Below the pieces are notes generated by a model, which was not told where the DNA came from, did no database searches, and worked only from the letters and a program-made list of their open reading frames with translations. From contig JAEPRB010000239.1 in the NCBI GenBank assembly GCA_016758965.1, positions 1-59,958 of the forward strand: 59,958 nucleotides of DNA, written 5' to 3'. Made by a program: the position numbers and the translations under genes. This DNA is from Circinella minor. Lineage: Eukaryota > Mucoromycota > Mucoromycetes > Mucorales > Lichtheimiaceae. Shown in pieces: positions 37,301-48,632 of the stretch. Every line of letters starts with the position of its first letter. Positions within the stretch are counted from its first letter, which is position 1.

Positions 37301-38423
37301 GAGGATGTAGGTCGAATCTTGCGATTTAATTTCTGATGTGCTGATTTAATATATCGTGAAACAGAAAATGCTTTGCCACGATGTAAATCTTCCAAAGAGG
37401 GTGAACTTGTAAATGGATTTAAATAAGGTGGACGACGTTTGGAAATAGGTAAATCAGGTTGTGATACGGATTGAAAGGATGATTCATGTTGTCGAATATG
37501 ATGCGCAATACGAGGTGATCCTGATTCATCTTGATCCTCTTCCCCTTCTTGATGTTGTGATCCACTTGCATGAGAAGAAGATCGACTCATTGAACTTGGA
37601 CTACCCCCATTAAATGTATTACGTCTTGCTAACATGGGAGCATTACTTGCTGTGATACTTAATACACGATTTCTACGTCCTTGTGCAATAGCAATATCAC
37701 CTGCAGGTCGTGTCATCAAAGGTTGTCCAATACCCGCCAAAATTGCACCAATGCCTACTACAGTAGGCATGACATTTTCACGCACCCTATGTGTTGACAT
37801 TCCAAAACTTAAAGATGCAGTAGCATCTACTAAATCTGTATTTTGTTCTCCTTGTGTTGCATTATCATCAGAAAATACAATAGCTTGACATTTGTTTAAT
37901 ACGCGTTTACATAATTCAAAGGATGGACTATTTGGACTAGCTGATAAATCAGCAAGATAAGCTTGTAAATACCAAAGACTCTATCAATTATTTATTAAAA
38001 TTAAAAGAAAAAAAAATGAATATATTCCCTCTTTATTATTCTGTCTTTCTTTTTCTTTCTTTCTTTCTTTCTTTCTTACCAATATAGCCAAATGAGTGGA
38101 TTTTTCACACATTTCTACTAAAAAACATTCAAGTGCCACAGATTCGCTAGGACGACTAATAAGTAAGTGCCTAATAAGTTAAAAAAAAAAAGGTTAATAT
38201 ATATTATAAAAACAACCTAATAATTTGTTTTCTTTTTTTTATTGTATATTTACATGAGTTGAGGAAGAAAAAACTCAATTTCAGAAATGGGAAATTTCTT
38301 AAGTTCAGCACAAAGGTAGTGTTGAATACCAACATTGTCAGGATACCGAAATAAATATGAGACAGCGATCCAAGAGTTGAAAAACTCGGATGTAAAAAGA
38401 CGTAATAAAAGTGCGTTCGACAT
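34375..38423 (-). CDS. PIK1: Phosphatidylinositol 4-kinase, Pik1/PI4K-beta type
   Basis: Lipid kinase making PI4P at the Golgi for secretory traffic. Nine exons: 38,254-38,423, 38,080-38,170, 36,733-37,980, 35,776-36,607, 35,486-35,687, 35,220-35,367, 34,967-35,117, 34,488-34,870 and 34,375-34,386. Total 3,237 nt, 1,078 aa, matching Pik1 size. The N-terminal lipid-kinase-unique helices (MSNALLLRLFTSEFFNSW) come first, then a long Ser-rich disordered region (about 130-420 and 530-750). The kinase part has APYLLMIEVL, VIVKQGSDLRQEQ, ETIRNTISIHSIKK, the catalytic DRHNGN (Asp932) and activation HIDFGF (Asp950). PFKLPQEYIDILGG follows. The tiny last exon encodes only GIL-stop after TYQYYSQ, as in other Pik1 proteins. 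The Pik1 rather than Stt4 type is set by the FE-x-APFKL region. All phases close. Confidence 0.97.
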
Positions 38424-38744
38424 TATATTATATATTATATATTATTATTATTATTTTTCTACGCGCTTGGAATGATGAACATTAACTTTCTTTTCTTTTC
38501 TTTTGTCTGTGGAGGGGGTTGTTGTTGTTGTTTTCTGTTCCTGGAAAGAAAAGAATATTAGACAAAATGGATTTCTTTTTTGATCCGTTTTTTTTTTACT
38601 CCCGACCTACTTCATCTTTTTACCTTTTTAACAATGGAGTGTATTTTTTTTCAATTAGTGTCGTACACACACACACACACACACACAAAGAAAAAGAAAA
38701 AAAAAGAACCACTAAAGCCAAGTAAGGCTGTGAATTACGTAAAG

Positions 38745-38780
<36 letters not shown>

Positions 38781-38808
38781 ACAAAACAAAAAAAATATTT
38801 ACATAAAG

Positions 38809-38846
<38 letters not shown>

Positions 38847-39659
38847 AGAGAGAGAGAGGGTTTAATGAAAGGTAAGTGTTCTTAATTAATTAAAAAAAAA
38901 TGTAAAAAGGTTGACAAAAGATGAAAAGAAAAAAAAAAGGGCTCTCTTTAATACAGGTTGCACACAGCCAACTTTTTGTGAAAAAAAAAAGTAGAGTTAA
39001 TCCATGTTTCGTTTGCTGGATACAAAAAATTATATATATATATACGCGTTATAGTTACTTTTTTTTTTTTTGGTCACCGCTTAAATCCATCTTTTAAGCA
39101 AAGAAAAAACCTGTACAGATTAATAAAAAGAAACTAATATAATGATGTCTTTTTTTTTTGTACGACAAGATCATCCATGCTGAAAATTTTCACCTTAACT
39201 AAAAACTTTTTAATTTTTGGGAGAGTGTACAAAAATATAACTTTGAATGGTTAATAAAAATAAAGAATGGACACCCATTTATACAGTTGAATTCAGATCT
39301 TGTTCAAGAGATATATTTATAGAAAGGTTAAAATCTGTTTATTCCCCCCCCCATATGAATAAACTTTAACAGAAAACGAGATGAGTTACTTGGGTTACAA
39401 GTTTCAATAAAACATTATTTGTTGTCATGAAAAGAATAAAAATAAAAAGAAATGTAAATCTTTCATTGTCCATTTTAAAATAACCTCAAAAAAAAAGTGG
39501 GTTAATGGTCGGCAGAGGTTCATTTTCAATTTGGCAGTGGGGTTTTTTTTTCCATTTGGCGCCTGACCAAATCGGACTGGTGAGAGATGTTTTTTACTTG
39601 GCGGTGCGTTTTCTCAAGGGAATAATAAATTAACAATTTTTATTTTTATGAAACTTCTT
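38424..39659. other. Low-complexity spacer with poly-A and (CA)n
   Basis: Upstream flank of PIK1. A (CA)n run (about 38,665-38,686), poly-A of about 33 bases (38,745-38,778) and another of about 32 followed by (GA)n (38,812-38,858) dominate. No gene is supported, although homopolymers produce long open frames. Confidence 0.7.
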
Positions 39660-40041
39660 GAAACTATAACATTTGTTCACAATTAAGACATAGAGGGGAA
39701 AAGGACATAGAGTGCCTAATCCATCCTTTACAATCATTGGGAGTAGCATCACAAGCAGGGTTCATAATGCGTAGGGTAAAAGAATCGCCCTTCGTTAAAG
39801 AAGAATTAATATCAGAGACGGCTCTCCAATGTATTGAAAAAAGTGGTAATAATAAGATGAAGAGAAAAACAAACTAATCCACAATATGTAAACCATTGAT
39901 AAGATTGAGCATTAGGTTGATTTGTAATAATTTGTTCGTAATTACATAGTATTTGGGATTTTAGTATCCTGCAATGCTAATATATCAAAATTCATACAGC
40001 GTAGATAGCGGGTATAATTTTTTTCTTTTTCTTTTTCTTTT

Positions 40042-40097
<56 letters not shown>

Positions 40098-41553
40098 ATT
40101 TTCTAGAGTACCACCAACCTTAGCAATTAAGTGAGGCAATTTTTATCATATAATTAATATTTTCTTAAAAAAAAAGGAAATAGGGATTATCGTTTTACGA
40201 TAATCCTCCGACAGATGGAGTCGGTTCAGTTGGAGAATCCATAAAATCCTTCATATCTTCATCTTCATCTTCAACTTTATCATCTGAACCAGAGGAGCTG
40301 TGATATAAATAATCGTCATCGTCCTTTTATGGAGGGAGTAATGGACCACAAATAAGAAGGCTGGCCAGGCTATCGTCTACCATGTTAAGAGTAACACTAA
40401 CATCATATCTTCATGGCCTCCAGGTACTGCATCTAGTGTACTGATTTTGGTGCTGTCCAAAACAGTCTCACCAGAAGCCAGAGATTGCTTAGTACCAGAA
40501 GTACTATTAGGAGTAGAGGAGCTACTTGGTTCAGCAACATCGTATCCAGCGCCGAGAGTAGACACTACAAGAGTTATTTTTTTTTGGGTACTAGACCCTC
40601 TTCCTTACCTGAAGTGGTGGAACCAATGTGAGTAGTAATATCATTTTGTTGGGACGATGTAGGTAGATGGAGTGGTTTAGATTGTTGGAATGTTTTTGCT
40701 TTTTCTTTGGTTTGTGGAACTGAAGTGGGTTGAGAAATATTAGTAGGTGTTACTATCCGCCCTAATACGACTTTTTTTATGACTAAATGAATTAGTAAGG
40801 TATGTACATGCAATAGCAATAACAATATAAGTCGTTTGATTACAGTTGAACCAACGGCAATTGAGTCGATCAGAACAGTCATTATTACGATTATGAGTTG
40901 TTTCATGACAATATCTACAGTAGGCTCACATGTTAGCCCGAGTTACAGAAGAAACTACAGGTATCCCCTTTTCTGGAGTGCCCCAGCACATCCTGTGGGT
41001 TAAATCGGCATGCTGTATATCTGGTAATTGTCCTACTAAAATAGCAAAACCACCTCCACCAAACCGACCCTACTCGGTTCGTCATATAAACACATATGAA
41101 GAACATTTCCATATTGAGAGAGACATGAACGGAGTCCAGTTTCTGGTTCACTACGTTGTATGATAAGGAGCTTTTCTAAACGAACCCTGATAACCTAATT
41201 ATCAGGAGGGAGAGAACGAATGGCTGGATATGATATTGTATCCGAAACTGCACAAGCTTGGTAATTAGTTCTACAATAACACGACCATTTTCCCTATGAG
41301 TGGTGGTACCAAGACCAATGCCAATGGGAAAAGCCAATCGAACTTTATCATGAAAACTTTTGATCTAAGTTTGTTGTCAGTAGCGTCATATATGCGCTGG
41401 ATGTCCATTAGAAGTAATAGATAAAGACAAAAAACAGATGGATCAATAGGTGCTGTTGCGTGTAAGGTGTCTACTTAATGTCTGAGCATAAGGGCGAAAA
41501 GAAAGATCTTTAGCAGTATTTGAGTCCTTGATTTTGGTAGAGTTGGATGCCAT
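39660..41553 (-). mobile_element. Decayed LINE-like retroelement (CCHC Gag plus start of EEP ORF2)
   Basis: On the minus strand, ORF1 begins at an ATG at 41,553 (ASNSTKIKDSNTAK) and ends at a TAA at 40,195-40,197 after an acidic tail (SSGSDDKVEDEDED...PTEPTPSVGGLS). In between are many stops and shifts. Near 40,860-40,910 a retroviral-type zinc knuckle reads CRYCHETTHNRNNDC, followed by a partial second knuckle CRWFNCNQTT. ORF2 starts near 40,139 (MPHLIAKVGG). After a 57-base homopolymer it continues LRCMNFDILALQDTK, the first block of an EEP endonuclease, and FTYCGLVCFS about 39,880. No reverse transcriptase follows: the element is cut on the 3' side near 39,660. Class inferred from the knuckle plus endonuclease order. 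Confidence 0.6.
40040..40096. repeat. 57-base poly-T tract (poly-A on the element strand)
   Basis: The longest uninterrupted homopolymer in the window. It lies inside the decayed ORF2 of the LINE-like element, not at its 3' end. Confidence 0.95.
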
Positions 41554-41750
41554 GGTGGTATAGTCCAGAGTTGTTGTTGTTACCAGTGTTGTTGTTAGTG
41601 GTAGTACGGGAAGGTTTGGCTGTGAGGGAGGGGAACCCCGAAGAGCAGTGGATTATTCTCATTAACCCATAAAAAATATTTTTTTTTTCATTGATGCGAT
41701 TTAAAACGCCGCTAAAAGAGCACAAGTAACTTTTTTAAAGAGCTTTTAAT
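41554..41750. other. Unique stretch between LINE ORF1 and the monomer array
   Basis: About 200 bp linking the ORF1 ATG to the 377-bp array. On the element strand it would be the non-repeated part of a 5' leader. No gene is seen. Confidence 0.4.
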
Positions 41751-43566
41751 AGTAATTGTGTTTACACTTGCAAACGGCTATGTGCATCCAAGGAGAGGCT
41801 TGCAAACCATCATAGCATTCTTCTTTTTGGCGTACGACTAGCATGTACGTGATGCGGGGTGACGCTAAAGGCACACAAGTTGTTTGCAAGTAGTTTTCTC
41901 TTTCTCCTAATGAGATTTGGGCATCGAGATGAGTCAGTAGTTTGGGAATTGATGGTTCTTAAGCGAACGTCGCTAGATAGGTGTCTGTTGCGGTGGCAAC
42001 GGGCTGATTCATACGATGCTTCAAGTTTGGCTTCCATGGTTTCGTAAAGTATGTTTTTTTTTTCTTTTTTTCTCTTGTTGTATTGCCACGGATTCTTTCT
42101 AACTTTTTTTTTTTGGTGAGCTTTTTCAATAGTAATTGTGTTTACACTTGCAAAAGGCTATGTGCATCCAAGGAGAGGCTTGCAAACCATCATAGCATTC
42201 TTCTTTTTGGCGTACGACTAGCATGTACGTGATGCGGGGTGACGCTGAAGGCACACAAGTTGTTTGCAAGTAGTTTCCTCTTTCTCCTAATGAGATTTGG
42301 GCATCGAGTTGAGTCAGTAGTTTGGGAATTGATGGTTCTTAAGCGAACGTCGCTAGATAGGTGTCTGTTGCGGTGGCAACGGGCTGATTCATACGATGCT
42401 CCAAGCTTGGCTTCCATGGTTTCGTAAAGTATGTTTTTTTTTCTCTTTTGTTGTATTGCCACGGATGCTTTCTAACTTTTTTTTTTTTTGGTGAGCTTTT
42501 TCAATAGTAATTGTGTTTACACTTGCAAACGGCTATGTGCATCCAAGGAGAGGCTTGCAAACCATCATAGCATTCTTCTTTTTGGCGTACGACTAGCATG
42601 TACGTGATGCGGGGTGACGCTGAAGGCACATAAGTTGTTTGCAAGTAGTTTTCTCTTTCTCCTAATGAGATTTGGGCATCGAGATGAGTCAGTAGTTTGG
42701 GAATTGATGGTTCTTAAGCGAACGTCGCTAGATAGGTGTCTGTTGCGGTGGCAACGGGCTGATTCATACGATGCTTCAAGCTTGGCTTCCATGGTTTCGT
42801 AAAGTATGTTTTTTTTTCTTTTTTTCTCTTGTTGTATTGCCACGGATTCTTTCTAACTTTTTTTTTTTGGTGAGCTTTTTCAATAGTAATTGTGTTTACA
42901 CTTGCAAACGGCTATGTGCATCCAAGGAGAGGCTTGCAAACCATCATAACATTCTTCTTTTTGGCGTACGACTAGCATGTACGTGATGCGGGGTGACGCT
43001 GAAGGCACATAAGTTGTTTGCAAGTAGTTTTCTCTTTCTCCTAATGAGATTTGGGCATCGAGATGAGTCAGTAGTTTGGGAATTGATGGTTCTTAAGCGA
43101 ACGTCGCTAGATAGGTATCTGTTGCGGTGGCAACGGGCTGATTCATACGATGCTCCAAGCTTGGCTTCCATGGTTTCGTAAAGTATGTTTTTTTTTCTCT
43201 TTTGTTGTATTGCCACGGATGCTTTCTAACTTTTTTTTTTTTGGTGAGCTTTTTCAATAGTAATTGTGTTTACACTTGCAAACGGCTATGTGCATCCAAG
43301 GAGAGGCTTGCAAACCATCATAGCATTCTTCTTTTTGGCGTACGACTAGCATGTACGTGATGCGGGGTGACGCTGAAGGCACATAAGTTGTTTGCAAGTA
43401 GTTTTCTCTTTCTCCTAATGAGATTTGGGCATTGAGATGAGTCAGTAGTTTGGGAATTGATGGTTCTTAAGCGAACGTCGCTAGATAGGTGTCTGTTGCG
43501 GTGGCAACGGGCTGATTCATACGATGCTTCAAGCTTGGCTTCTATGGTTTCGTAAAGTATGTTTTT
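41751..43566 (-). repeat. Five-copy tandem array of ~377-bp monomers
   Basis: Copies begin AGTAATTGTGTTTACACTTG at 41,751, 42,131, 42,506, 42,885 and 43,259 (periods 380, 375, 379, 374). The fifth is cut at about 43,566. Units are nearly identical except for T-tract length and diagnostic bases. Copies 1 and 3 share CACGGATTCTTTC and GCTTCAAG; copies 2 and 4 share CACGGATGCTTTC and GCTCCAAG; copy 5 has GCTTCAAG. The pattern is therefore A-B-A-B-A. Each copy has open frames on both strands (62 to 92 codons, minus-strand word YESARCHRNRHLSS), which is more likely a by-product of repetition than coding. The array lies directly 5' of the LINE-like ORF1 on the same strand. Confidence 0.95.
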
Positions 43567-44637
43567 TTATTCTTATAACGGAAAAATTATTTTGCGTTCT
43601 AATTTGTTTTATGCAAGTATCAATATTCGATTATTAGAAGAAATTTATGCTTCAGAAACACCAAAGAGTTCTTTTCAAGAAATCTTTGGATATAGCAATA
43701 TGGGGAAGATTCCATCAAACTCCTGAATCAAAATATCTTAGTAATGATAAAAGTGTCATATTATATGAGCAGATGTATTTTTCCTTATCAAAATCAAAAG
43801 ACATTTACGCTCAATTTTGTAACTGTAGAATCAGATAATAAATTATTTAACTGACCAATATAATCCTGCACCCTCAGTAATATTATTATGGTGATGGTCG
43901 TCAACATGTTCGTTTTTGGAATGTTATAATATGATAATATTTGTACTCTATTCGTTTTGAGAAAGCCAAAGTAATTTGATCCTTTATGGACACAATCGAG
44001 ACTCAGACGGTATAATTTTTGATACACATACTTTAGTGTGTATGTTACTTCTACTTGTGTATGCGGTATTTGGGTGATCGATTCATGATATCTTTTTATT
44101 ACAGCACGATTTATGGTGACTCTGTAAAATTCACGACTGTTTACTATGGAAAGGTTAGATACAGACGCATTTATAAAAATGATTGTTTGGCATATGTGCT
44201 ATGGGATATACATGCACAACGCCTTCCTGTTTTTATCCCGGCAAGAGATACCTAAAAAGTGTATGTATATACATATTAGTATTTCTAATTATCTTTAATA
44301 CCACCGATCATATTTTTATAGTGAGTGGCCTGTTAACCATCACGGTCATAAAATAAAGAATCAGTCATAATGATAAAAAAACATATGGGTTTATTTTAAC
44401 TTTCAAAAAAACTCGCACATTTTATATAGAAGTTAGTCATCACAAAATAGGGCATACTATACTTGTTGTTTAAATGGACACGAAACTGCTGAAAGGCATC
44501 AAAGTTATGAGTGAAAAAATTTTGACTCTGTTAATCGCCAGATGCTTTGACATTTTTTTTTTACTCCAGCAGGAACATTAAAAAAAAAAAAGAATCGATA
44601 GAAACTCTTCCCAACACCTTTTTAAAAATAATACATC
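43567..44637. other. Spacer with unassigned coding-like debris
   Basis: Short frames at 43,647-43,838 and 44,055-44,255 look protein-like in composition, and may be remnants of one decayed gene, but I recognise no family. The right end holds the promoter of the 44,638 gene; an A-run (44,580-44,591) lies just before it. Confidence 0.4.
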
Positions 44638-46676
44638 ATGGCTAGTAAAGGAATAGAAAAAAACGCTTCTATACAACAAGAAGCCGATTCAACACTAGAA
44701 CAACAAAGATTACTTGAAATAAACTCATCAATACGACAACAAATTGATTTAACATTAGAACAACAAAGATTGCGTAAAATACAAAAGGTATAATAATTAA
44801 AAAAAAAAAAAAAGGAAAAAGATAACGAGACTAATATCTGATATTGCTCATGTCGCAGAACTTAAACGATGATTTAAATGAAAGTAGTAGTACTGCTAGT
44901 ATTTCCTCATCATCAACAACCCGAAAAAGAATATCTCCTCGTCTTGCTGACAGACAAACGAAAAAAGTGAAAACATATAAGGTAATTTGAATTACTGCAT
45001 TGCATAATAGTTTATTAAGCGTTAATAGTACCCGAACTAATTGTTCTGTTCTTTTTTTCTAGACCCCTGACTCAATAAAGTTACCAAATCAATTTTGCAA
45101 TGTTGGATCAAATCTTTTAACACTTGCTGATAGTATTGTGGTCACTGGTAGCAAGAGCAACTACTTTTATGGGTAAGAAGCCATATTAGATACTTGCTTG
45201 CTTTACTCATATTAATAATATGGATTTTATACATGGCAGGCTCAGCAAAAATAATATAATTGATATTGATGATGACAGTATTGGATCTCAACTCAAGTTG
45301 CTAAATACAAGTAAAAAGGCAAAAGTGCTCAATCAAAAGTTTAGATCGAATTTCACCAATGATTCTTTTGATTTTTCCCACATCACAAATATTAATAAGG
45401 TAAGGTAGGAAGGAAGAACACTGGGAAAACGTCAAAGTTAGTTATAATAATAATGGTTTCAACTGACATTTTATTATTTTATTTTTACAGATCAAGAACA
45501 TAAAAAGCCTGAGGAAGCATTTGAAAGAAGTCGAAGTATTTTTTCCACAAAATAAAAAAGATCGAATATTAAAAAAGTTGCTTTACTCTATGTAAGTTGC
45601 GGTGGACCAAATAATACTCCCGGTTATATTGATGTGTACTCATTTTTTACTATTGTCGTTGTTATTGTCGTTATAGCTTGGATTTTCATTCAAATGAACC
45701 TAAAAAAATGATGAATGATTACTGGAAACGTTGTAGTGAACAATCTTTAATAGTTAAATTCTGGGGCTATCTTTTCGAGGTGTTCTTTGGATACGATGAT
45801 AGTGAAACCTTCTTACAATGGTACGTGTATGGTGAAGGAGTGATAACAAAGAACAACGAATATAAAAATTTACTTACGGCACCTATAAAACATAATTTAA
45901 TCAAGGGGTGATACTCTTTCCTTGGAACATAAAAACATGGATGGAATGACAATTAGATTGGATTTACGAATCATAATCTCTCGAATGAATGATGAAGGAT
46001 CGTTGGAAGTAGGAACTGGGGAATTTGCCTCGGCTCTTACAATAAACAATACAAAGCTTTATAAGGACAAATTGAAGTCTGTTTTGGTGAGCAAAGCTCA
46101 TCTAAATAATATTATCAAAAATATGAAGAACGCAACACCAGCAGCAATTAAAAATATCAAGATACCCCTAGTACAGATCATGGGTGCTACATGCTATGTC
46201 TATTCATTATCTCTGGTTGATAAAAAGCTTTACTGTATGCAAGAGGTTTGCTCGTTCGTATATCCACGGTCATATCTTGGAATTGAAAATGGGTCTCTGC
46301 ATGATATGCTGAATTGCATGGCTAAAATCAAGGTATGTTTTTAGTTTTTAATTATGTTGTCGTGTTTATGGCATGCAATGAGTATTTAATATTAATGATA
46401 TCAATTTTCAATTTTTCTGTTTGTTTATAGTCGATGCTTGAGGATGTACGTGATATGCAAATGAAATATTCCCAAGACACCTCAAGTGATATGGAAAAGT
46501 TGTATGGTAAAAAGAAACCACCAAAGCCATTCAATTATGATGAATATATTTCAGAAGTAATCAATGTATTAGCAACTGATATTCAAGATGATAATGATTA
46601 TAATGAACCTGAAACCGATTATTTTTATGACAAGAAAACTGATGATTCCACTGAAGAAGCCGATGATAACGAATAA
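44638..46676 (+). CDS. Unknown-family protein, 486 aa, 8 exons
   Basis: Exons 44,638-44,787, 44,859-44,981, 45,063-45,172, 45,240-45,399, 45,491-45,591, 45,677-45,820, 45,906-46,332 and 46,431-46,676 (1,461 nt, all phases close). The N-terminus is Gln/Ser-rich with two EQQRL repeats (residues 21-50) and a basic stretch TRKRISPRLADRQTKKVK, possibly nuclear. A core follows from about residue 215: WKRCSEQSLIVKFWGYLFEVFF, then QWGDTLSLEHKNMDG, RLDLRIIIS, LEVGTGEFA and KLYKDKLKSVLVSKAHL. A beta-rich part follows (IPLVQIMGATCYVYSLSLVDKKLYC, FVYPRSYLG), and the tail is acidic (EETDYFYDKK-like, EEADDNE). From memory this resembles a large family of hypothetical proteins in Mucorales; function unknown. 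The D-L-R...E-V-x-x-GEFA core parallels the other two family members here. Intact, with clean introns, so probably a real gene. Confidence 0.82.
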
Positions 46677-47618
46677 TAGTAATAATAAGAAACCCACATC
46701 TCTTTTTCATATGAAAATGTATATCCAAAATTCCTCCACCATCACCACCACACCTTCCGCAATTCCCAAATTATATCTTTATTATTAGTTTTTAGTAAGA
46801 GTACCAACTTAAAATATTATAATTACAAATACAATAAACGTTTACACAAATAAAAGATGAGAGTGATTCTTTTTTTCTTCTTCTCATTTAACCCTCAATT
46901 AATCATTTCTTAACAACGTCATTTATGGGATTAAAAGGGACAGAAGTGTGGGGTGAATAATTTGGCGATCCTGTCAACAACATTATTTACGTATCAGCTT
47001 TTTCATTACTCCTTTTTTGATACTTTCCTTCCAGAAAGTTCCGTTTTACTAAGATCACCCCCCCCCCCAAAAAAAAAAATCACAATCACCAGCTGTAACC
47101 ATTTGTTACAAACAACAGAATCATCGTCAACGCAACAATCCCAACAATCAGCACCAGCATACAAAATAATTGTTAAAGAACTACGAGAGGTATGGACAAA
47201 GATAATGGAGAAATAAACAAGGTCTGTTGAGTTATATACACTTTGCAAAATTATATTCTGACTAAGGAAAACGACGCGGCGCTATTTCAGTGCTACCTAA
47301 TAACCCCTTTATTGGGCAACAGCAGTTAAAAATGGCAAAAAAAGAAACAACGAGTTGTTTTTTTCTTATACAGTGCCCATATGAAATCGCATTCAGTAGT
47401 ATCAACTCCCTCGATGAAAATTAGTTCGAGACACTGGACTTATTAATAGTATGTATGTTTTCATTGTTTGCGTCATGGATGCGTTGACCATAGAGCAGTA
47501 ATAGTTTTGATGGCTATTAATAATTGTATAAAAAAAAAAAAAAAAAATGGGGCAAAAAAAAGAGAATATGATAATAATCAATATTTATATAGAAAATATG
47601 TTATGATTGCGGGTTGGC
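46677..47618. other. Spacer downstream of the 486-aa gene
   Basis: No gene is seen. Poly-A/C microtracts (47,058-47,078) and an A-run (47,530-47,547). Frames near 46,953-47,216 lack any motif. Confidence 0.5.
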
Positions 47619-47987
47619 CTCATCCCACTGTGTGTTAATTATAAGTTAGGGCTATAAACAACAGCTAAAAAAATCCAAAGTGAAAGTCTACAATGGATGC
47701 CCAAGTCAGAGTTATATGTAAAAGTCCATACAAACATGTCTCATTCCACTGCGGATTGGTCTTATCCATTGTGAGTTGTTTATTGATTGGGGTTGTGTGA
47801 AACAGAACAAACGCTCAGTTTAATTAACTTAGAATCAGCCTACTGTGGGATGAGACTTTTTTTTTCGTACAATTTTGACTTGGACATCCATTGTAGACTT
47901 TCACTTTGGATTTTTTTTAGCTGTTATGTATAGCCCTAACTTAGAGTCAACTCATAGCAGGATAACACCAACCCGTAGTGGGATGAG
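47619..47987. mobile_element. Foldback (hairpin) element
   Basis: A left arm of about 92 bases (47,619-47,710, CTCATCCCACT...AAGTCAGAG) is matched by the inverted right arm (47,874-47,987). The shared inner core is ATCCAAAGTGAAAGTCTACA, plus TAAGTTAGGGCTATA and the outer CTCATCCCACT. The loop (47,711-47,873) has its own weaker inverted copies of the CTCATTCCACTG motif (near 47,743 and 47,838). Whole thing can fold into a nested hairpin. No coding frame; a foldback or MITE-type element is inferred. Confidence 0.8.
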
Positions 47988-48632
47988 ATGGGTTTTTGTT
48001 TTATACAATGACTTTAATTATTATATATGTATGGATTATCACTTTGTATTTTTTTTTTTTAACTGCTGTTCCGTATCACACTATCAACATTTGCTACAAC
48101 CATAGGCAACAAAGTTATAATTCACACCCTCCATCACAAAATATGTAATTCTGCCAACATCTGAAATTACACTGCCATTATTAATTGTCACCTCCTGCCA
48201 ATCACGAAAAATACACCACAAATCAAAAAGGCCACGCCGATCATTAGGAAAAATCCTGTATCATGATAAAAAATACCCCCACACAATATACAACAAGGCA
48301 AATTTTTATTGTCACATATTAAGAAAATATGTGAATTAAATCATTTGGTTGATTGGAGTTCCTATCAAAAAAATTTGCCACTAAATATGCCACAATGAGG
48401 GGGGGGGGGATATTTTATAACTCATTTGACATAGGAACGTTATTAGGTCAGAATCACATTTTCTTTCATGATACCTTTTTTTTTTTCTTGTCGTACCTGT
48501 AATTCATATAAGATAAACCCATTCACCACTTATCAAAAAACAACTCCGTCTATTTTGGAAAACACCCCCCCCCCACTCTTTTTTTTTTTTTTTGCTGTCA
48601 AAAATACCTACATTTTTTTTTTATTGACAACC
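47988..48632. other. Spacer upstream of the prolyl-tRNA synthetase gene
   Basis: No gene is seen. It contains G-, C- and T-homopolymers (48,400-48,410; 48,565-48,592) close to the promoter and leader of the next gene. Confidence 0.5.

Noticed and set aside
38519..38885. Lys- and His/Thr-rich frames over poly-A and (CA)n
   Set aside because: Low-complexity artefacts of homopolymers and a dinucleotide repeat.
41810..43216. Repeated open frames on both strands in the 377-bp array (minus 75-92 codons; plus 62 codons)
   Set aside because: They recur because the DNA recurs; no start context, no domain, and both strands are open equally, so I treat them as repeat by-products.
41751..43566. Hammerhead-ribozyme-like word GATGAGTC in each monomer
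   Set aside because: The required CTGATGA core and matching GAAA are absent, so no ribozyme is supported.
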